This document shows positions 9,569 to 20,883 of a DNA stretch of 64,000 bases, piece by piece (within the stretch, counting starts at the first letter, position 1; each line of letters opens with the position of its first letter). The stretch is taken from the NCBI GenBank assembly GCA_016630905.1, contig WBMQ01000010.1, positions 310,001 through 374,000 on the forward strand, read 5' to 3'. Below the pieces are notes generated by a model. The model saw only the letters and a list, made by a program, of their open reading frames with translations. It had not been told where the DNA came from and made no database searches. The translations under genes and the position numbers were made by a program. This DNA is from Capillidium heterosporum (Eukaryota; Entomophthoromycota; Entomophthoromycetes; Entomophthorales; Capillidiaceae).

Positions 9569-10882
9569 TCAATAACTGATTTCGGATCTATACTCAAGGT
9601 CTATAGGTGACGAAACATCGACGGTAGGATTTGACCATAGCAGTTGGGTGTTGGGTCGTTCGATGGGTAGATGGCTTAGGTGATATCTAGTACGGCTGTA
9701 CTTACCAAGGAAGTACAAGGTTATTGCAGAAGTAGTGAGCCCAATAATCAAAACGGTCAAAACGCTTCCAAGTGCAGTTGCCAGTTGGATTAAAGCATAT
9801 TTTAGCTCGTAATAAACAAAACTTATATTGTAGTCATAGTAGATCATCTCATGCGTCGAGTTATGCTGGTCAACAATGTAACCTACATATTGTGAAGTGT
9901 TGGTTAAGCCGATGTAGACCGAATCTCCATGTTTACGTTTCTCCGAGCAAAGTAATTTTATATCTTGAAGAAAACTCAGCTCGATCCTAGCCCAGGTGAG
10001 TGTGATCAAATTTAACGAATAGGTAAACTTTTGGCATTCCCAGTAGGATTCTGTGTAGCTGCATCCCCCGCTGTAGATGTAGACAGTATACCCATCGAGG
10101 GTTGCCTTTGCTTCTAGTAGTGATTTGGGAACTTGACCACTCGTATTTAGAACTTTCCACTCTTCAAACAGTAGATCATAGTAATGGATTTGGTGTAAAC
10201 TGGCCAAACTATCAGAACTATGATCATACCCACCAAATACGTAAAGCTTTTCTTGATAGATTACTGTTGAGTGATCAGAACGACGTGGACCTTCGGGCTG
10301 CATTAAGATAAAAGAGTTACTCCTCCTAGTAGCTAGTATCACGTGGCCATGTGTCCGGAATGGATAAGGATATTTTTTATTGGAATCCAATAAGATGTGT
10401 TTGTTACCTAACGATGGGTAAAAGCCACCATATATTAAAAGTACAATTCTATTGCCGATATAAATGTGGTGAGTAAATCGAATCGGTATGCCGCTAGTTT
10501 CTTTTTGGATTGTCAGAGGTAATACCGACTTGAATAGTTGCGAAATTGTTTCATTTGAAGTTATCGTACTATTTGCTTCAGAAAAGTTGAAAAACATAGA
10601 ACGGTTGGAGTTGTTGTCGTTTGATTCGATGCTGATGTGGCCTCCAAACAAATCTAAATAACTAATTTGAACAGTTTTGCTTACATCTGTTATCGGGTAA
10701 AAGTAGATCCTTCCTTGATTTCTCAAAGGTTGATCATATTGAAATTTCCTTGCTTCAAAATCAGAACCACATCTTCCTAGAAATATATTATTGTCATATC
10801 TATAGTTATGTTTATAAAATAATAAAATTATTAGTATAGCGTATACGAAAAAAAGTAATTGAAATAGGGTTTTGGTCAGCAT
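9569..10882 (-). CDS. Kelch-like two-TM membrane protein K1 (intact)
   Basis: 437 residues from a true ATG at 10882. A hydrophobic segment about residues 7-24 looks like a signal-anchor. The ectodomain contains kelch-type motifs: EGPRRSDHSTVIYQEKLYV, FGGYDHSSD, and a Cys-containing blade YSGGCSYTESYWECQKF with Asn-rich flanks (likely N-glycosylated). A second hydrophobic segment lies about 366-392. A basic cytosolic tail of 45 residues ends with NTQLLWSNPTVDV and DLEYRSEISY. This is one of nine related copies in the window; K3 (31176-32492) is the closest intact relative and is one residue longer. The family resembles kelch/galactose-oxidase propellers at the plasma membrane, but the molecular role is unknown to me. 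No intron is evident. Confidence 0.8.
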   Translation of the reverse strand: MLTKTLFQLLFFVYAILIILLFYKHNYRYDNNIFLGRCGSDFEARKFQYDQPLRNQGRIYFYPITDVSKTVQISYLDLFGGHISIESNDNNSNRSMFFNFSEANSTITSNETISQLFKSVLPLTIQKETSGIPIRFTHHIYIGNRIVLLIYGGFYPSLGNKHILLDSNKKYPYPFRTHGHVILATRRSNSFILMQPEGPRRSDHSTVIYQEKLYVFGGYDHSSDSLASLHQIHYYDLLFEEWKVLNTSGQVPKSLLEAKATLDGYTVYIYSGGCSYTESYWECQKFTYSLNLITLTWARIELSFLQDIKLLCSEKRKHGDSVYIGLTNTSQYVGYIVDQHNSTHEMIYYDYNISFVYYELKYALIQLATALGSVLTVLIIGLTTSAITLYFLGKYSRTRYHLSHLPIERPNTQLLWSNPTVDVSSPIDLEYRSEISY

Positions 10883-12270
10883 ATCTGAATTGTTGGCTTT
10901 AAATGATTAAACTTTATAAAAAAAATGTAAAAAGTTTACTATAGGATATCTATACAGCGGTTGACAATAATGTGAACGGCTCTTGGTTATATAGTAATAA
11001 GAGATATTCTTCCTGGGACTCTTGTTGACTTGAAGGTGCTGCTCCATCTCTTATAATTTCTAAAATTTCTATAAAAGGAGTTTCTATTATTTCGGATCAT
11101 GAAATTTGCATGTTAAATACCGACTTTTGTTCAGACTCACTTTACGCTTTTAATCAACAAGTTAATAATAAATAATATAATATTAAATTAAACGAAATCA
11201 ATATTAAATTTACAAAACTCGTGATCCAGGTTAGTAGTTGGGTATAGTTCCAAATTATACAGCTAGACCAAATTGCCCCCAAGTGTTTTATTTAGAACAT
11301 GCTGAGGGTGAGAATGTAGACATATACTATTGGCTTAATCATTAGTGCCGGAGTGTAAATTTGGGTATCAAGAAATATATCACTTTTCACCGTTCCTACA
11401 GGTTTTCAAGCAATGGAGGTATTTTCGGAGAAAAGCCAACTGATAAGCTCAAATTAAAAGGGCTCCTTGCAGATATTAAGGCAATGAGCTACATACCCGT
11501 ATGTAGCCCTCTTTCCAACTGAGTTCATATTGGCAGAGCTTGCCTTGAGGAACGGAATCATAATTAAGTTGCCAAGGTTTATGGTAAAGTTAATGTAAAT
11601 CTAGAACTCTGAACTGGCAGATATAGGTTTTAGCCAGCCGCCTAAACGTTTGTTCTTGACGGTTGAACTTCTTGTAAAGGCACCTTTGGGCTTTAAGTTT
11701 ATAGAACACGGTATGTGCATAGTTAAATGCCACTTCCATCCGCCCTTCATCTTAGGATCTCTCAAACGAACAAATGGAAATTGGGCTACGTATGAGGGGT
11801 GGTGCTAAAAATGTTTGACTCAGATACGTTCCTATCGAGCACCCGCTACCATTTCAAATCTAACGGATGCGTCTAATAGAAATAAGCTTTCCTAGTGTCA
11901 ATGCAGTTTGTAGATCAAAGCCTAAGCGCTATAACAAAAGGCCTTCCTCCACTGTGAAGGATCTGATACCTAGTCCTTTGGTCTTCGATTTCGAACTTTA
12001 CTTGCCATAAGCTCCATTTGCTAAAATTGAGTTGACGAATCATACCCATTTAGTTTCCTATTTAACTATGAATTATTGGAGATAGGTTTAAAGTGAAGTA
12101 AGAACACTTTGAAGAAGCAAAGTTTAAGGGTCAAATAGGATGAAATTAAGCCAGCCGTAGAATATCAAGACATTGAAGCCTATCGTTTCATGCTAGAGAA
12201 TAAAAGGAAATTTTCAGTGAAGGCTACTTCCTAAAAGCTATCATTCCAACAAACCTAATAACAGGTCTAT
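10883..12270. other. Intergenic region with divergent promoters
   Basis: Lies between divergently transcribed K1 and TF1. The last ~90 bases before TF1 (AAGCCTATCG, then GAATAAAAGGAAA) match the upstream flank of TF3 at about 30000-30080, so the family duplication included promoter DNA. Short broken frames near 11440-11780 show no convincing homology. Confidence 0.45.
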
Positions 12271-14052
12271 ATGAGCACAAACTACCTGTCGAAGCAAGCC
12301 TGTGACAAATGTCGGCATAATAAAGTGTACTGCACTAGGCAAATTCCCAGTTGCTATCGATGCCAGTTTTTGAACGAGCCCTGCAGTTACCTGTACGTAG
12401 CCAAGAAGCGTGGTAGATCCAAAAAACCAGCTCCCTTGATACCACCCCCCAGCTTGCCAACTTTAAAGATCAAACTTCTGACCAACTCCAACTTTGTAGG
12501 TAGATATAACGATGCAAACGATGAGGACGATGATTACGATTATAGGAGAGTAGTTAAAGTCAATAAAATAAGGTTTTACTACAACAACATAAAAGTGCAG
12601 GTGGATGGAAATAGATACGTAATGGCAACCAATCTGTTTAAAAACAGCTTCATGAACCCAAACCAAAAGGTCTTTGTTTCGACTACTGGAAGATTGGATT
12701 ACTTTGGCCCAGGCCCGTTCGCATTGCTGCTGACTATGTATGTAGTACATCACATCAAACCCAAGAATTTGGACAGATGTATTGCTGCTTCCAATAGAAA
12801 CCGAAGTGATGCCACTGATGAGGATAGATTGCCAATAGGTAGACGTATAGAGCTAGCACACCTGGAGAGTATATTGGTCGAAGAGAGGATAAAAGATCTG
12901 GCAATAGATGCCTTCTTCACATACCAAAATACGCATATACAGATCCTGAGCCGTAGAGATTTCGTGCTAAACTATAATAACCAACCTAGAGTGTTGAAGT
13001 TCATAGTGATCGGTATAGGTGTAGGATTCCTTCCCTTCATATCTAAGGATGTTAAACGATACTACTGCCATCTAGCTCAATTGGAGTTAGAGAAAGTTTA
13101 TGGCAAAGTTGCCTTGAGTACTGTTCAGGCCCTGCTAATGATGTGCAACTACCAGCACAATAAAGAGGATTGTAGATGGGGGTTTCAGAATTTGGGTATA
13201 GCTATCCGGATGTCCTACTGTTTGGGCTTGCACATGGAACCCCCGAAACACATTAGTGAAGATGAACAGGAATTGAGAATTCGACTTTATTGGTTGATCC
13301 ACATAGCTGACAAACTATACGGGTTCGGCAATACACTGCCCTTCAGCCACGACTACCGTCTTAGCAATATGCGAAATCCAAGGCCTATGCCGTTTGACTA
13401 CCTGGAAAAGGATAGTTCGGAATTCAAGTTTACCATGTTGAGCTCCGCTTACTTCCTAGGCCTGTTTGCGGAGATTTGCCGGTTACTTTATCTCATCAAG
13501 CTTAAATTCGATTTCATCGATAACATAAGAGACTTCCAGCTGGTTCAATTGACCCATTTTGCAAAAGCCATCGACGAACACCTACTACTATGGGAGAACA
13601 AGGTCGTGTCTACCTTCCATTACCTCAACCAAGGAGTGGATTGGAAGGTTAAGATTACCAATAGATTCGAACTCAATCTGAAACTGCTTTGTAACTCAAC
13701 ATTGATTCAACTCTTTCAAACCTTCTCCAAGACGCAGTCGGAACCTATAAGGACAGAAAGTATGACCAAGGCAACTAAACACTCCAAATTAGCCATCGAA
13801 TGTGCTTTGAAGTTGGGTAACGATTTCTTCTGTCACGGGACCACTATAAAGTTCTATGCTCTAGCTACAGCCACTTTCTACTGGATAAAGGTTGTTTCCA
13901 GTTCCAGTGGTGAGGACAGGAAGACAAAGCTAGGCCTTTTGAAAAAGGCTCTCAAGGTCATCGAAAACTGTACGCCATATTACGACCTAGCTGATGAATC
14001 GCTGCATATGTCTAAGTTGTTAGCACAAGCCGAAAATTTGGAGTTGGATTGA
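12271..14052 (+). CDS. Zn(II)2Cys6 transcription factor TF1 (XlnR-type, intact)
   Basis: 593 residues, single exon. A binuclear zinc cluster is at C11-x2-C14-x6-C21-x6-C28-x2-C31-x6-C38, followed by a basic linker (KKRGRSKK) typical of DNA contacts. From about residue 200 to 380 there is a Fungal_trans middle-homology region, including a segment of the kind CRWGFQNLGIAIRMSYCLGL and LRIRLYWLIHIADKLYG. The protein is therefore a nuclear sequence-specific regulator; its target pathway cannot be read from sequence. Two frameshifted relatives, TF2 and TF3, lie at 25766-27585 and 28180-29972, and TF1 is the only intact member here. Shared flanks show that all three arose by segmental duplication. 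Confidence 0.93.
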   Translation: MSTNYLSKQACDKCRHNKVYCTRQIPSCYRCQFLNEPCSYLYVAKKRGRSKKPAPLIPPPSLPTLKIKLLTNSNFVGRYNDANDEDDDYDYRRVVKVNKIRFYYNNIKVQVDGNRYVMATNLFKNSFMNPNQKVFVSTTGRLDYFGPGPFALLLTMYVVHHIKPKNLDRCIAASNRNRSDATDEDRLPIGRRIELAHLESILVEERIKDLAIDAFFTYQNTHIQILSRRDFVLNYNNQPRVLKFIVIGIGVGFLPFISKDVKRYYCHLAQLELEKVYGKVALSTVQALLMMCNYQHNKEDCRWGFQNLGIAIRMSYCLGLHMEPPKHISEDEQELRIRLYWLIHIADKLYGFGNTLPFSHDYRLSNMRNPRPMPFDYLEKDSSEFKFTMLSSAYFLGLFAEICRLLYLIKLKFDFIDNIRDFQLVQLTHFAKAIDEHLLLWENKVVSTFHYLNQGVDWKVKITNRFELNLKLLCNSTLIQLFQTFSKTQSEPIRTESMTKATKHSKLAIECALKLGNDFFCHGTTIKFYALATATFYWIKVVSSSSGEDRKTKLGLLKKALKVIENCTPYYDLADESLHMSKLLAQAENLELD

Positions 14053-14679
14053 CCTATAATCTCGTATGTTCCATCTAGCACCTATTAAATTTTAAAAATG
14101 GGCTCACCATACTTTCTAATACTTCAAAAAATTTATAAGCGTATTATGGGATCTAAACTTAAGATCAACTTTATCTCGGGATTAAGTAAATTCTACTGAT
14201 ATAGGTAGGACTTCAAATAAACTAGCAACCTCAAACCCTATATTGTACTATAAAATAAAAATAGGCTGAACTTACCTGTCAAAGCATATATTTAGAGGCG
14301 TTACTTTGAAAATTATAGTCTTCTTTAGTTGAAGTAGTGAAATTAAATTCGGTACTTTTTGATAACTTTTAATGGTATATTAGCTTTCACAAAAGATATT
14401 TTAATGTTAACTGGGTATTAATACAAAAATTCGTATATTGGCAGATCAATAGATAAAAATAAGCCAATAAATACTTTTATTTGATCTTTACTCAAGAACA
14501 TATTGGAGATATATGCATCATCTGAAAGATAGATTGTTTGAACTATAATAGTACCTACTGATTATATATGATAGATCAAGGAAGCAATATAGTACACCAT
14601 TATAGATCAATATTTCAATCATTTACTTTTAGCCCATGATCAAGATTCAGCGATGTTGGAATATTGGTGGCAGGGTTAG
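14053..14679. other. Intergenic, duplicated 3' flank of TF1
   Basis: Contains GCGTATTATGGGATCTAAAC, which closely matches (in reverse orientation) the 3' flank of TF2 near 25655-25690. Otherwise nothing recognisable. Confidence 0.5.
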
Positions 14680-15760
14680 CTCATAGAAGTTGGTAACTGG
14701 GTTTTCCAAAAGTTAGATGATTTATATAGTATCGAGTATAGTTTTATTTACCAAGGAGGTACAACGTAGCCTCTGGAGGGATGAAGTTAATGAGTAAGAC
14801 TATTATAGCTACTCTTAGCACAATCTTCACCTGAGCTAAAGTATCTTTTAGCTTAATGTACAATTGAATTGTAACTATATTAAATTATACTTCGAGTTGA
14901 ACTGTATATTCTGATAAGGCAGCCTACGTACTATAAAGTGTTGGCTAGGGCGATATATACGTGCTTATCATCTGGAATTTTGTCCAAAGTACTTTTATGT
15001 CTCAAAGTATACTCAACTTGGCTCTTGCTCAAATTTGAGCAAGTCGAATGTGTATACATACTTTTGACAATCTCAGTACGCTTCATCGTAGACACACCTT
15101 CCACCGGAAAGTATACGATGTGTTTGTCAAGGCTTAGCTTTGTTTTGAGTAGTGAGTTAAAAACTTGATCATTCGTGTTTAAAGTTTTTCACTCCTTGAA
15201 CAGTAAGTAATAGTAGTGAATTTGATGTAAGCTGACTAGGCTGTTGGAATCCAAAAAGATAAATTTGCTATCAGATGGTGAGTAAAAGCCATCATAAACC
15301 ATTAGATTAAAGTCACTTCAAAATGTAAAATCATACGTAAAGCGAATTGGTATCCCATAAGTTCTTTTTTGGATCTTAAGATTGTACTGATTTAAACAGC
15401 TGGGAAAGCGTCTTATTGAAAGCAATTACTCTTTTACTAAAAATAAAATTAAAGAGGATGATGCTGTTGAAATTTTGATTATTGATTTTACATTGATGTT
15501 GCTCCAAACAGGAGCAAAGGTTTAAATTGATTGATAAAGCTTAGGTTGGTCATCAAGTAAAAATAGGGTCTCCCTATATCACTCAGAGGAAAGTGTATTT
15601 GAAAACCTTTCAATCCAAAGCCAGAGCCGCATTGCCCTACATTTATCATTTTGCTATACTAATTGCTATGGTTCAAAGGCATCAAAGCTATTAATATAGC
15701 ATGCACAAAAAAACCAATTGAACTAGAAAAACAAAGGAAAGGTACTACAGTTCAGCTATG
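14680..15760 (-). pseudogene. Kelch-like family pseudogene K2
   Basis: Minus-strand translation follows K1 in fragments: the N-terminal membrane segment near 15650-15740, an IQKRTYGIPIRFTY-like segment near 15340-15375, a DGFYSPSDSK-like blade near 15260-15290, a HQIHYYYLLF-like segment near 15190-15240, and weak membrane/tail remnants near 14750-14850. The central kelch motif (RSDHST through YDH) is missing, so a deletion joins the blades at about 15240. Stops and frame changes occur throughout. Clearly non-functional. Confidence 0.75.
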
Positions 15761-16405
15761 TAGCAATTGGCATCTATGTGAAAAGTTATTAGATGAATAC
15801 TGATAAAATATGTAAGATGTAATACCTTTATTGAGTTAAAAGAATTGGATATTCCTTGACAAACTTCAAATATTTTTACAAAAGGAAAGTTTCTATTTCT
15901 CAGTTTGCTCTAGTTCTGAATTCTGATTTCACGCTACCTAGACCTCCAAAGTGTTGTTGTAAAGCTCCATCAAAGTAATGCTATTGGCAATATTTATTGG
16001 CTCATTTCTAAATCAACAGTTTATCACCTTTCTGATATCCCCAAACTAAACTACCAGCTTTTACAGTCTCTAGATATTTGGATTTAGCAGATTTTTAGAG
16101 TCATAGTCAAATCTGTTGTAAAGTATTGAAGTTGGGATGATATGAAGAAGGATATCAAATTTAAGCAATATTTATATACAGATTGTATTGAAAAGGTAGT
16201 TTCGGATGGTGGAATTCAAACTAAAGTTGGCTTTCAACCCTAAAACTCAAATTTAACAAAAATCGGATAAGACAAACACACTTATAGCTAGCCTTGTATA
16301 CATCCTATACTGTCAGCATATTTATAAAACATAAACTTCAAATTAAACCAAATTTTACCTTTATTAAATAAAAATCTCAAAACCTATACAAAGACACATA
16401 TCCTA
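15761..16405. other. Intergenic spacer
   Basis: AT-rich, only short chance frames. It contains the 5' flank of K2 and the 3' flank of the S41-type gene. Confidence 0.5.
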
Positions 16406-18834
16406 TCAAGATAGCTTGGCCACCTTATTCCAAAAGTAGTCTACTTCCTTACTACCTGCTCCTTTGCTTTCCAGTTCAAAGAACAATCGATCCTTAGTTA
16501 CCCTACCCGTAAATTCCATAGGAGTTTTGGTATCTCCCAATACGACTCCAATGGCATTCTCATCTTTCTCCTTCTCACCCTTAGAATTAACATTGATATA
16601 GTCGCTCCTCCGCAGCAAAAACATCTCACGTAAAGTAAAAGTAAACTGGGTACTTATAGGGAAGTTGTATCTAGGCGAAAGAGGATGATCGAGTAAATTG
16701 AACCTCTCCAAATCTGCCATCAGCTTATCGTAAAAGTACAATTGACCACCCTGCATGTTGTGAGGGGCTGGTAAAATGGTTTTACTTTCTTTTGAAACAG
16801 GCAGCCCGTCGTTATAGTAAACTTTGATCTTTCCTGTTTCAACTAGACCATCCAATAAAGTAGCACAACTGGACAAACATATGCCATTGGAAACAATAGT
16901 TATATCTTGCAAATCAAACGGAGCACGTTCCTTCTCGATCATACTTTTGGGGCAGCGATCCATAATCAATTGGGAATAGAGCTGGGTCTCGTTGAACTGA
17001 CTACGCTTAACAAAATTTGTTAACCAACTGGCATTTTGAGCTACATCGTCGTTACTATCTAACCATCCCAAGTTGCCCCACACGCGGTAAGTAGGATCGG
17101 ATCGGTAGGCACGTCGAGCTAGTTCGGCAAATAAGTGGTTGTATTTCATATCGGTAATGTACTTGGGGGCTTTTGATTTACCCAAAAAGTAGTCAAGAAG
17201 ACTTAAGGAAGCGCATATAGGCCCACCCGTATTGTACGTTAGATCTAGGATCAACTTTTCAACTTTTTGATCCTTGAGGTCAACTAAGGCTTTGTGGAAG
17301 ACCTTCTGGAAGTTGAACAACTCGCTGTAGGTCGAAGCATCATTGGTAGGGTAGACTAGTACTCCAGTTTTCTTGTCGTCTAGGATATAGGTAGTTACCC
17401 ATTCATTACTGGTGTCGATTCTAGCTTCGTTGGATCGCACTTGGACTTTGGGTTGGGCTATTGAGTTCTAGGTCGTTGTTAGCATCTACTTCGGCTTGGA
17501 CTTGAACAGAAGTGGGCTTGAAATTGAAGTTGAGTTCAATCTCATCAATTAACTTTGGATCTTCGGAGTTGGAGGAACTGGACCCTTGCAGCTTGTCGAT
17601 ATTCAAACTATCTTTACCGTTTTTGGAGGGTAGGCAAAACTTTGTATAATAATCGGCAGCATCCAAAAACTCCTTAGTTACTTTGGACATGTAGGGAAGG
17701 GTTATAGTTTTCTCCTTACTACCATCTATCAAAAGCTTCAACTTCAACTCTTTGCGGCTAGGTGTCGAGGTAGGTGCCGCAAACTCACCTAGAAAGTACG
17801 ACTTGGACTTGCTAGCTCCGTTGGGAGTTGCAAATAGATAGTTGAATCGCGAGTTAGGATCCTTAGTTACGCCTACCTGATCCAATGCTAGTTCTTTTAA
17901 GAAGCTGACAGCATCCTTATTTTCGATTTCCAGAATTTGGGCACCGTATAGGGATTCAATGCGAACTTGAGTTAGGTTATAAACCTTGTCAAATAACTTG
18001 TCACCAAACTTCAAATTTGGTGTCACTACCACTTTGATTTGACCCTTTGCATCGTAGATAGGTTGCAGTGTCAATGGGAATAGGAAATTGAATCCGTTGT
18101 AGCAACTTGTCTTGAAAGTTAAATGCCCATCCAATGTCGATCGGAACAACTTTGTCAACTGCTCGTAGAAAGCTCGCTCAGTCCTAAAATTCTCCTTGGA
18201 AATCTTATCCAACTCAGCTATCAGATCGACCGGTTTCAAGCCCCATCCTAGATTAGCCTGCGTCTTGTAGATATCGTTACTGTGCTTACTAAAGTCGTCG
18301 AAGATGTAAAAGGGTACTGTTTTCTTGAGAATATCCAAGGTACGTTTGGACCTAGCCAAGTTGAACTGAAACATATCGAGACATTCGATTATCTGGGCGT
18401 AGGTGAAGTAGCCTTCTGTCTTTGATTTATGCAACTTTCGACACCCATCTACCTTGTTGAAGATATTGAGTTCAGTTAAAGCTTTGGAGTTGATGACTCC
18501 GGTCTTACTAACGGCATTTGACTTCTCAACAGGTCTCTGGATAGTATTGAACCCGTTGAGTTGGGTTCGTTGTTTTTTGAGAAAGTTGAGGCTTTCGACT
18601 GGAGGTAAAGTGATGGTTAAGACTAATGCCAAAGTTAGTAAGTTAGGGTAGGTTTGGCATAGTAGTCGGAAAAAGTCCAAAAAATATATATTTCGATAAA
18701 GAGAAAAATTTTCCAATTTCTTTTCTAAGGGCAGGAGTCGATACGATCATCGGTTGAGCCACCATTTGGATGTAGTCGATTTCTGTAGTTTGAAACTTGG
18801 GATGGACATTTAGCTTCCCATCTATCGTCGTCAT
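16406..18834 (-). pseudogene. Secreted S41-type (C-terminal-processing-like) peptidase with reading-frame breaks
   Basis: Two long frames (18716-17421 and 17440-16406) together give about 770 residues resembling fungal S41/ClpP-fold peptidases: LILDLTYNTGGPICASLSLL (oxyanion strand region) and a VSNGICLSSCATLL segment carrying the probable nucleophile Ser. A hydrophobic LLTLALVLTITLPPVES near the start looks like a signal peptide. There are two problems. No ATG is in frame with the signal peptide; candidate ATGs at about 18671 and 18834 are in another frame. And the two halves need a frame change within 17421-17470. A 40-nt intron (GTTCAAG to CGACCTAG, branch TGCTAAC) would restore phase but its donor is poor. 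It may be a live gene with unusual introns, a young pseudogene, or carry sequencing errors. Confidence 0.6.
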
Positions 18835-20883
18835 TGCCTAACCTGTACGACTATTTGATCTTGCTTATCTACCTTTGAATATATCTATTTTAACGTCAAG
18901 GGATTTTCGGTATTTATAAATAATACATTTGCATTTATGCTAACAGAGTATTGGCACATTTTATCCTTGAAGCCAAAGTGAGTTGGATACAAATTCAACG
19001 GGATTAAGGCCTTGGATCTAAAAGGAAATGGAGTGGGATGGCAGCTATACTGCTAACAAAATCTTTTAATTTTATGTGTAGGTCCATGTGCCTTCTCTTT
19101 AAGTTGATCCATCAGGCTAGCCGATTTGAAATTGGTCATTAGGTTATCACTGCCATCCTAAGTTTTTAAGCTCTCTGTGTTTCAACTGGAGTTGAAGATG
19201 TGATAAGTAGATTTCTTACTATTATTTGGATTTCAAATCAATGTATAAGCTTAAATCAAAGCACTTGTTTCTTGATACACTATATCCAAATAACCTTTAA
19301 AATCTCTTTTCGAAGCCAACTTTTACATTCCTGTAGAAATATATTTTTGTATTGATCAATCGGAGTCTACTATTTTATTCCTTCAAATCTAAACTATCAA
19401 AGAACACTATATCCAAATTTTATCATAGTTACATCTTTATATATATAAAGCTATTTTCATTATACTTGGTATAGTTTAATCTCAATAAGTATTTGGTGTC
19501 ATTTTAGTTAAATTTTCCTTCTATAAAAACTCTGCCAAGATAGCCTATCATTTAGAAATACTTTGAAAAACCGAGGTTAGTCGTAGTGCTCTTGGTAATG
19601 AAGTTCAACTTTTTGAAATGGCTGGGAATTCTTGAAAGGTATATCTTATTTTAAGATTAAAGAATAGTGTTCTATGGACCAATTCTCCGGTTAAACCTGC
19701 TGCTAAAGCACCATGTTGGCGACTTTTACATATTACTACATATCTGTAGCTGGATGTAGAGTTTCTACCAAACTCAGTCTTTTCCAACTAATTTCTACAA
19801 GTCAGTGACAAAAACTACACAACTTTTGGTAAAATTTGCCGATATAAGACAATATATTTTTTGAGCCACTTTTCGATATTGGTAGTTTAGTGGGGTATAG
19901 TCGGAAATTTAATTTTCAAGATCAAACTAAACTAAATGTAAAGCTATCAAATATCAATATCTAGTTAGATTATTGTTTGCATGCTTTCTCAGCACAAGTA
20001 TGCTGGATTTCCTAAATTAAATGGTAGCATAGACGCATTAACCATGTATTTTAAGTGTTAGCCTATTTCGAACTAAAGATTTCCCAACATTTCTCCTTTA
20101 CCAGCTTCCAGTTTTGATTTTCAAAGATTTGAGCTTTTCTTTGAAGTCTAAATGAACTACCAAAACTACTCCACCTATGACCCTATAACTCAGCCTGAAC
20201 AAACCGACGAGACAGATTAAAGAGCTGCACAACAAGGTAATTATGCATCAGTTGTAACCGTACATCTTATCTCTGCTACGTTCTTTTACTAAAAGCTGGT
20301 AGGAAATTCCTAATTTTCCAGCAGCAATTAATTGCTTTCCCATGGATAAGTTAAAATTTTTACAAGCCTCGGAACATAAAAGATCTTAGACTGCCCCAAA
20401 AGAATCCAGGTTTCCAAGTTATTGGTTGTAGGTGCATCAAGATCACAGCCTATTTGGAATATATCCTGTATAAAAGGCAGGCTTACTCCACAACTATTGT
20501 ACGCTTTCGCTCTTGCAAAACTTACTTTACTCCAAATTTTAAATTTCGACGCAACCGTTAACTTTCATACCAATCTGGACCAAACTCAATCGAGCGCATC
20601 AATTGGAGTTCCCATAATTCATTTCATTTCAGGAAGATCCACCAATTTCAATTCCAAGCCCAAGGTTCTTAGCTCACAATACTTTTCAAAGGGTTTATAC
20701 CAATACAGTGCCTTTTCAATAGCAAGGTTTAGGAGCGGGAGCAATCGAAATTTAATATAATAGCCTTAATCCAAATTCTACTTACAACTAATTCAGCAAT
20801 AAAGTGTAGTCGACCTACTTTATCGCCTTCATATCAATTATTTAAGCTCAGCACCAACTTTATCCTTTTATTTAAATATTAGC
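18835..20883. other. Long intergenic region
   Basis: About 2 kb between the divergent S41-type and RA-PH genes. AT-rich, with no convincing homology. A TATAAAAGG sequence stands at 20469-20477, about 410 bases before the RA-PH start. A 112-codon open frame at 20422-20760 begins with TTG and has no recognisable feature. Confidence 0.45.

Noticed and set aside
20422-20760. 112-codon plus-strand ORF upstream of the RA-PH gene
   Set aside because: TTG start, no domain, no splice signal linking it to the gene downstream; kept only as a note on the intergenic region.
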